Shown one piece after another: positions 60,695-64,000 of a stretch of DNA of 64,000 bases (position 1 is its first letter; the number at the start of each line of letters is the position of its first letter). The position numbers and the translations under genes are program-made. The notes below the pieces were generated by a model that had not been told where the DNA came from, did no database searches, and saw nothing but the letters and a program-made list of their open reading frames with translations. The stretch spans positions 62,001 through 126,000 of the forward strand of contig NZ_JAMJFL010000007.1 in the NCBI RefSeq assembly GCF_023544665.1, written 5' to 3'. This stretch comes from Streptomyces sp. YS415. Its GTDB lineage: Bacteria > Actinomycetota > Actinomycetes > Streptomycetales > Streptomycetaceae.

Positions 60695-61600
60695 ATGAGC
60701 GATGACTTCCGCCTCGGCGGCGACCTGCTGATCAACCGGATGGGCTTCGGGGCCATGCGCCTGCCCACGAACAGTTTCCACGGCCCGGCTCGCGATCCCG
60801 GTACCGGCCGGGCGGTCCTGCGCCGAGCCGTCGAACTCGGCGTCAACCACATCGACACCGCCGCCTTCTACACCAGCGGCGACGGCACGGTACGGGCCAA
60901 CACCCTGATCCGCGAGGCCCTGCACCCCTACCCCGCCGGTCTGGTCATCGCGACCAAGGTCGGCCCGGTCTTCACCGCCGACGGGGGCGTGGCCGCAGCG
61001 ACCGACCCCGGGGCCCTGCGAGCACAGGTCGAGGAGAATCTCGCCGAACTCGGCCTGGACCGCCTCGATCTGGTCTATCTGCGGATCGGCGGCGTCGCCT
61101 CCCCGCCGCACGGTGAGTCGATCGCCGCGCGCTTCACGGTGCTGGCCGCGCTGCGGGAGGAGGGGCTGATCCGCCACCTGGGCCTGAGCCATGTGGACGC
61201 CGCCCATCTCACCGAGGCCCGGGACATCGCACCCGTCGCCGCGGTCCAGAACCACTTCCACGCCGCCGAGGGCGACGACATCGAGGTGCTGGCCGCCTGC
61301 GAGCGCGCGGGCATCGCCTATGTGCCGTTCTTCCCTCTGGGCGGCGGCATGAGCGACCTCGACGGGGAGCGCATGACCGAGGTCACCGGCCGGCACGGGG
61401 CCACGGTTGCGCAGATCGCCCTGGCCCTGCTGCTCGCCCGCTCCCCCGTCACCCTGGCCATTCCCGGCACCGGCTCCCTCGCCCACCTGGAGGAGAACAC
61501 CGCCGCCGGCTCGATCGTGCTCACCGAGGAGGACCTGGCCGACCTGGCCGCGGAGCGGACCGCGCCGGTCAGAACACCGACAGACCGGTCAGCGTCGTGA
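60695..61600 (+). CDS. Aldo/keto reductase
   Basis: A 301-residue (alpha/beta)8 NADPH oxidoreductase. The catalytic tetrad region is readable: Asp in GVNHIDTAAFYTSG (Asp and Tyr near residues 53-58), Lys in LVIATKVGPV, and the usual His position replaced in RLDLVYLRIGGV, where most relatives read D-x-x-x-x-H, so the catalytic His appears to be Arg. C-terminal ALLLARSPVTLAIPGTGSLAHLEENTAA binds the cofactor. It is probably controlled by the divergent regulator. Its 3' end overlaps glsA by 32 bp. Confidence 0.88.
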   Translation: MSDDFRLGGDLLINRMGFGAMRLPTNSFHGPARDPGTGRAVLRRAVELGVNHIDTAAFYTSGDGTVRANTLIREALHPYPAGLVIATKVGPVFTADGGVAAATDPGALRAQVEENLAELGLDRLDLVYLRIGGVASPPHGESIAARFTVLAALREEGLIRHLGLSHVDAAHLTEARDIAPVAAVQNHFHAAEGDDIEVLAACERAGIAYVPFFPLGGGMSDLDGERMTEVTGRHGATVAQIALALLLARSPVTLAIPGTGSLAHLEENTAAGSIVLTEEDLADLAAERTAPVRTPTDRSAS

Positions 61601-62510
61601 AGCGGTCCAGGGCGGCCACGCCCGCCACCGAGTTGCCGCGCTCGTCGAGGCCCGGACTCCATACGCACAGCGTGCAGCGCCCGGGCACGACGGCGATGAT
61701 GCCGCCGCCCACCCCGCTCTTGCCGGGCAGGCCCACGCGGTAGGCGAAGTCGCCCGCCGCGTCGTACGTGCCGCAGGTCAGCATCACCGCGTTGACCTGC
61801 TTGGCCTGGCTGCGGGTCAGCAGCCGGGAGCCGTCGGCACGGACGCCGTGCCGGGCGAGGAAGCCGGCGGCCAGGGCGAGGTCGGCGCAGGAGGCGCGGA
61901 TCGAGCACTGGCGGAAGTACTGGTCGAGCAGGACCGGCACCGGGTTGTCGATGTTGCCGTAGGAGGCCATGAAGTGGGCCAGGGCGGCGTTGCGGTCGCC
62001 GTGCGCGGCCTCGGAGGCGGCCACCTCGGTGTCGAAGTCCAGCGTCGGGTCGCCGCTCTCCGCGCGCAGGAAGGCCAGGAGTTCGCCCGCCGCGTCGCCG
62101 GTACGGGTCTGGAGGCGGTCGGTGACGACGAGGGCGCCGGCGTTGATGAACGGGTTGCGCGGGATGCCGTTCTCGTACTCCAGCTGCACCAGCGAGTTGA
62201 AGGGGTTGCCGGAGGGCTCGCGGCCGACGTGCTCCCACAGTTCGTCGCCCTCGCGGGCCAGGTCCAGGGCGAGGGTGAAGACCTTGGTGATGGACTGGGT
62301 GGAGAAGGGCCGGCGCCACTCCCCCACCCCGTACACCGTGCCGTCGAGCCCGGCGACGGCCATTCCGAAGCTGCGCGGGTCGCAGGCCGCGAGCGCCGGG
62401 ATGTAGTCGGCGGCGCGGCCGCGGCCCGGGGTGCGCCCGATCTCGTCGGCGATGCGCTCCAGGACCGGCTGGAAGGTCTGGGACGAGGGTGCAACGCTCA
62501 TGATCACCAT
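61569..62510 (-). CDS. glsA: Glutaminase A
   Basis: A 313-residue serine-dependent glutaminase converting glutamine to glutamate and ammonia. The beta-lactamase-like Ser73-Ile-Thr-Lys76 catalytic pair is in STQSITKVF. YENGIPRNPFINAGALVV and MLTCGTYDAAGDFAYRVGLPGKSGVGGGI are diagnostic. It has a single domain without the STAS extension seen in longer homologues. ATG at 62510 is used (GGAGG four bases upstream); ATG at 62501 is possible. It lies on the same strand as the asparaginase gene 140 bp upstream; a hairpin at 62573 separates them. Confidence 0.95.
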   Translation of the reverse strand: MVIMSVAPSSQTFQPVLERIADEIGRTPGRGRAADYIPALAACDPRSFGMAVAGLDGTVYGVGEWRRPFSTQSITKVFTLALDLAREGDELWEHVGREPSGNPFNSLVQLEYENGIPRNPFINAGALVVTDRLQTRTGDAAGELLAFLRAESGDPTLDFDTEVAASEAAHGDRNAALAHFMASYGNIDNPVPVLLDQYFRQCSIRASCADLALAAGFLARHGVRADGSRLLTRSQAKQVNAVMLTCGTYDAAGDFAYRVGLPGKSGVGGGIIAVVPGRCTLCVWSPGLDERGNSVAGVAALDRFTTLTGLSVF

Positions 62511-62572
62511 TGTGCCTCCGGGCCGGTCGGCGAGGGGGGGCGGCCGTCAGCCGGCCGCGGCGGGCACGAGAC

Positions 62573-62594
62573 GCTCCCCAGGGGCGTGGGGAGC
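62573..62594 (-). terminator. Hairpin downstream of the asparaginase gene
   Basis: GCTCCCC (62573-62579) and GGGGAGC (62588-62594) form a 7-bp stem with an 8-nt loop, 57 bp past the asparaginase stop and upstream of glsA on the same strand. No T tract follows; termination or attenuation are both possible. Confidence 0.45.
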
Positions 62595-62650
62595 CGCGCG
62601 ATCGACCGCGCACCGCCCGTTCCCGCACGCCGCAGGGACGACGCTCACCC

Positions 62651-63709
62651 CTACGCGCACGGCGCCACGGCGACCGGCTCCAGCGACTGCACCGGCCGCA
62701 CACACCCCACCGCCCGGCCACCGCCGAGCAGCGCCTCACCCTGGAACTCGCCCAGCAGCGACGGATCGACCCCGGCCCGCGCGAGCGCCGCCGCGGCCAC
62801 CGGAATCCGCGCCCGGTTCGCCCCGTCGGAGATCTTCACGGCAACGGCCCGCCCATCGGGCAGCGCAGCGACCTGCACGCCCTCGAAGCCGTCCTTCGCC
62901 AGCAGCCCCGGCACGGCCCGCATCAGCGCCGCCACGTCCCGCCCGGTGCCGGAGGCCATCTCCGCGTGCTCGCGCATCGCGTCGGCGACCCGCGCCTCGG
63001 GCGTGCCCGGCGCGGCGGTCGTGATCCGGGCCGCGGCCCGGGCCAGCCCGTGCAGCGAGACGGAGAACAGCGGTGCCCCGCAGCCGTCCACCGTCACCTG
63101 CGCGACGCGCTGCCCCGTGAGGTCCTCGACGGCCTCGGCGATCGCCCGCTGCAGCGGGTGCCCGGGGTCGAGGTACCCCTCCAGCGGCCATCCGTTGACC
63201 CGGCAGGTGTACAGCATCGCCGCGTGCTTGCCGGAGCAGTTCTGGGCGAGCCGCGACGGCAGCCGCCCCTCTCGCACCCAGGCGTCCCGGACCACCGGGT
63301 CGAACGGCAGGTCCGGCACGTTGCGCAGGTCGCTCTCGCCGACACCGGCCAGTTCCAGGATCCGGCGGGTCCCGGCGAGGTGCCGCTCCTCGCCCGAGTG
63401 GCTGGCCGCAGCGAGCGAGAGCAGCTCCCCGTCGAGCGGCAGGCCGGCGCGGACCATGGCGACGGCCTGCACGGGCTTGAGGGCCGAGCGCGGATAGAAG
63501 GCGGCCTCTATGTCGCCGAGCTGGACCCGGACCGTGCCCCCGGCGTCGAGCACGACGACGGAGCCGTAGTGGATCCCTTCCACGACTCCGCCGCGTATGA
63601 GGTGGGCGACGGGGGCGTGCAGGGGTTCGCGCAGGAGGGGCGCGTCGGGGAGGGAGGTGCTGTGCATCGGTGCCTGATTCGTGAGGGGGTGGGCGGGGGC
63701 GCGGTTCAC
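62651..63709 (-). CDS. Asparaginase, AnsA/rhizobial type (PF06089 family)
   Basis: A 352-residue protein of the family named for the thermolabile asparaginase of Rhizobium, unrelated in fold to E. coli AnsA/AnsB. Family blocks are VAHLIRGGVVEGIHYGSVVVLD, FYPRSALKPVQAVAMVRAGL with the conserved Ser-x-x-Lys, SHSGEERHLAGTR, NCSGKHAAMLYTC and VTVDGCGAPLFSVSLHGLA. It would hydrolyse asparagine to aspartate and ammonia. The GTG at 63709 overlaps the stop of the upstream GntR gene by 4 bp, which supports this start over an ATG at 63667. Confidence 0.88.
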   Translation of the reverse strand: MNRAPAHPLTNQAPMHSTSLPDAPLLREPLHAPVAHLIRGGVVEGIHYGSVVVLDAGGTVRVQLGDIEAAFYPRSALKPVQAVAMVRAGLPLDGELLSLAAASHSGEERHLAGTRRILELAGVGESDLRNVPDLPFDPVVRDAWVREGRLPSRLAQNCSGKHAAMLYTCRVNGWPLEGYLDPGHPLQRAIAEAVEDLTGQRVAQVTVDGCGAPLFSVSLHGLARAAARITTAAPGTPEARVADAMREHAEMASGTGRDVAALMRAVPGLLAKDGFEGVQVAALPDGRAVAVKISDGANRARIPVAAAALARAGVDPSLLGEFQGEALLGGGRAVGCVRPVQSLEPVAVAPCA

Positions 63710-64000
63710 GCGTCGGCCTGTCGGGATGCCGGGCGCGCCGGGCGCACGATGTCGGTGAGGGTGGTCGCGACGCGGTGAAGGTGGTGCGCCATGGCCTCGG
63801 TGGCGTCCTGCTCGGAACCGGCGATCAGTGCCTCGACGATCGCCCGGTGTTCGCGGTTGGACTGCTCGCGGCGGCCGCCCAGTTCGTTGAGGAAGGCCGA
63901 CTGGCGGGCCAGGGCGTCCCGGATCTCCTCGATGACCCGGCGGAAGACCGGGTTCTGGGCGGCCTCGGCCACGGCGAGGTGGAAGAGGGTGTCCATGGCG
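63706..64000 (-). CDS. FadR/GntR-family regulator, C-terminal part (5' end outside window)
   Basis: The last 97 codons of an FCD-domain GntR regulator. The visible sequence DTLFHLAVAEAAQNPVFRRVIEEIRDAL carries the conserved FHxAVAxAxxNP pattern, and HRAIVEALIAGSEQDATEAMAHHLHRV contains the metal/ligand-binding His residues of FCD domains. The DNA-binding domain lies beyond base 64000. It is translationally coupled to the asparaginase gene (GTGA overlap) and therefore is likely its operon regulator, probably sensing an amino or organic acid. Confidence 0.87.
   Translation of the reverse strand, partial: AMDTLFHLAVAEAAQNPVFRRVIEEIRDALARQSAFLNELGGRREQSNREHRAIVEALIAGSEQDATEAMAHHLHRVATTLTDIVRPARPASRQADA

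Overview
The window reads as a chromosomal segment of a Streptomyces-type actinomycete. Base composition is very GC-rich with GC-biased third codon positions. Many genes start with GTG, overlap by 4 bp, or meet tail-to-tail. The families are typical of the group: SCO2400-type and Rv1733c-type proteins, DUF6479, a GH75 chitosanase, PadR/TetR/HutC regulators, a TPR-bearing Ser/Thr kinase and a PAS-GAF-SpoIIE phosphatase. I saw no rRNA, tRNA, CRISPR array, transposase, phage gene or large biosynthetic cluster. About 61 protein genes are supported; the first and last run off the window.

Layout. 1-9.2 kb: end of a sulfatase, an alpha/beta hydrolase and acyl-CoA ligase pair, a secreted acylase resembling AHL/lipopeptide acylases, a small lipoprotein, and an acyl-CoA ligase/nitronate monooxygenase pair. 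9.3-18 kb: secreted serine hydrolase, FAD oxidoreductase, TPR Ser/Thr kinase, acyl-CoA dehydrogenase with a KstR-like box, a 12-cysteine copper-storage protein and small actinomycete proteins. 18-27.2 kb: phosphoketolase, polyphosphate kinase 2, tandem universal stress protein, GH65 phosphorylase, HAD phosphoglucomutase, an SCO2400 protein, a scrap of a histidine kinase, and an Rv1733c-family membrane protein. 27.2-38.6 kb: LysR/EamA pair, small oxidoreductases, ArsR/quinone reductase pair with an operator, the PTS-type dihydroxyacetone kinase operon dhaKLM, TetR/SDR pair, chitosanase, FN3 lipoprotein. 38.6-52.6 kb: dienoyl-CoA reductase/PadR operon, SpoIIE-type phosphatase, PrmC-related methyltransferase, MarR and GNAT, a sulfite-oxidase-like enzyme with its flavin reductase, a second Rv1733c protein, acetylxylan esterase, HutC regulator, methyltransferase, PadR/SnoaL pair. 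52.6-64 kb: a short Rho paralogue with a long leader, D,D-carboxypeptidase overlapping antisense with a GT87 gene, an MptB-like mannosyltransferase, a decayed MOSC gene, a TPR protein, a regulator/aldo-keto reductase pair around a perfect 24-bp palindrome, glutaminase, asparaginase and an FCD-type GntR.

The most interesting unit is 18.07-27.24 kb. GH65 phosphorylase plus beta-phosphoglucomutase would release hexose phosphate from a disaccharide without spending ATP. Phosphoketolase would turn it into acetyl phosphate, and PPK2 would charge nucleotides from polyphosphate. With the stress protein, the Rv1733c homologue (a DosR-regulon family in mycobacteria) and the sensor-kinase relic, this looks like a phosphate-based energy-survival island for hypoxia or starvation. 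Elsewhere the window is rich in regulator/operator pairs whose palindromes can be read directly: PadR, ArsR, MarR, TetR, HutC/DasR-like, and the 24-bp palindrome near 60.64 kb.
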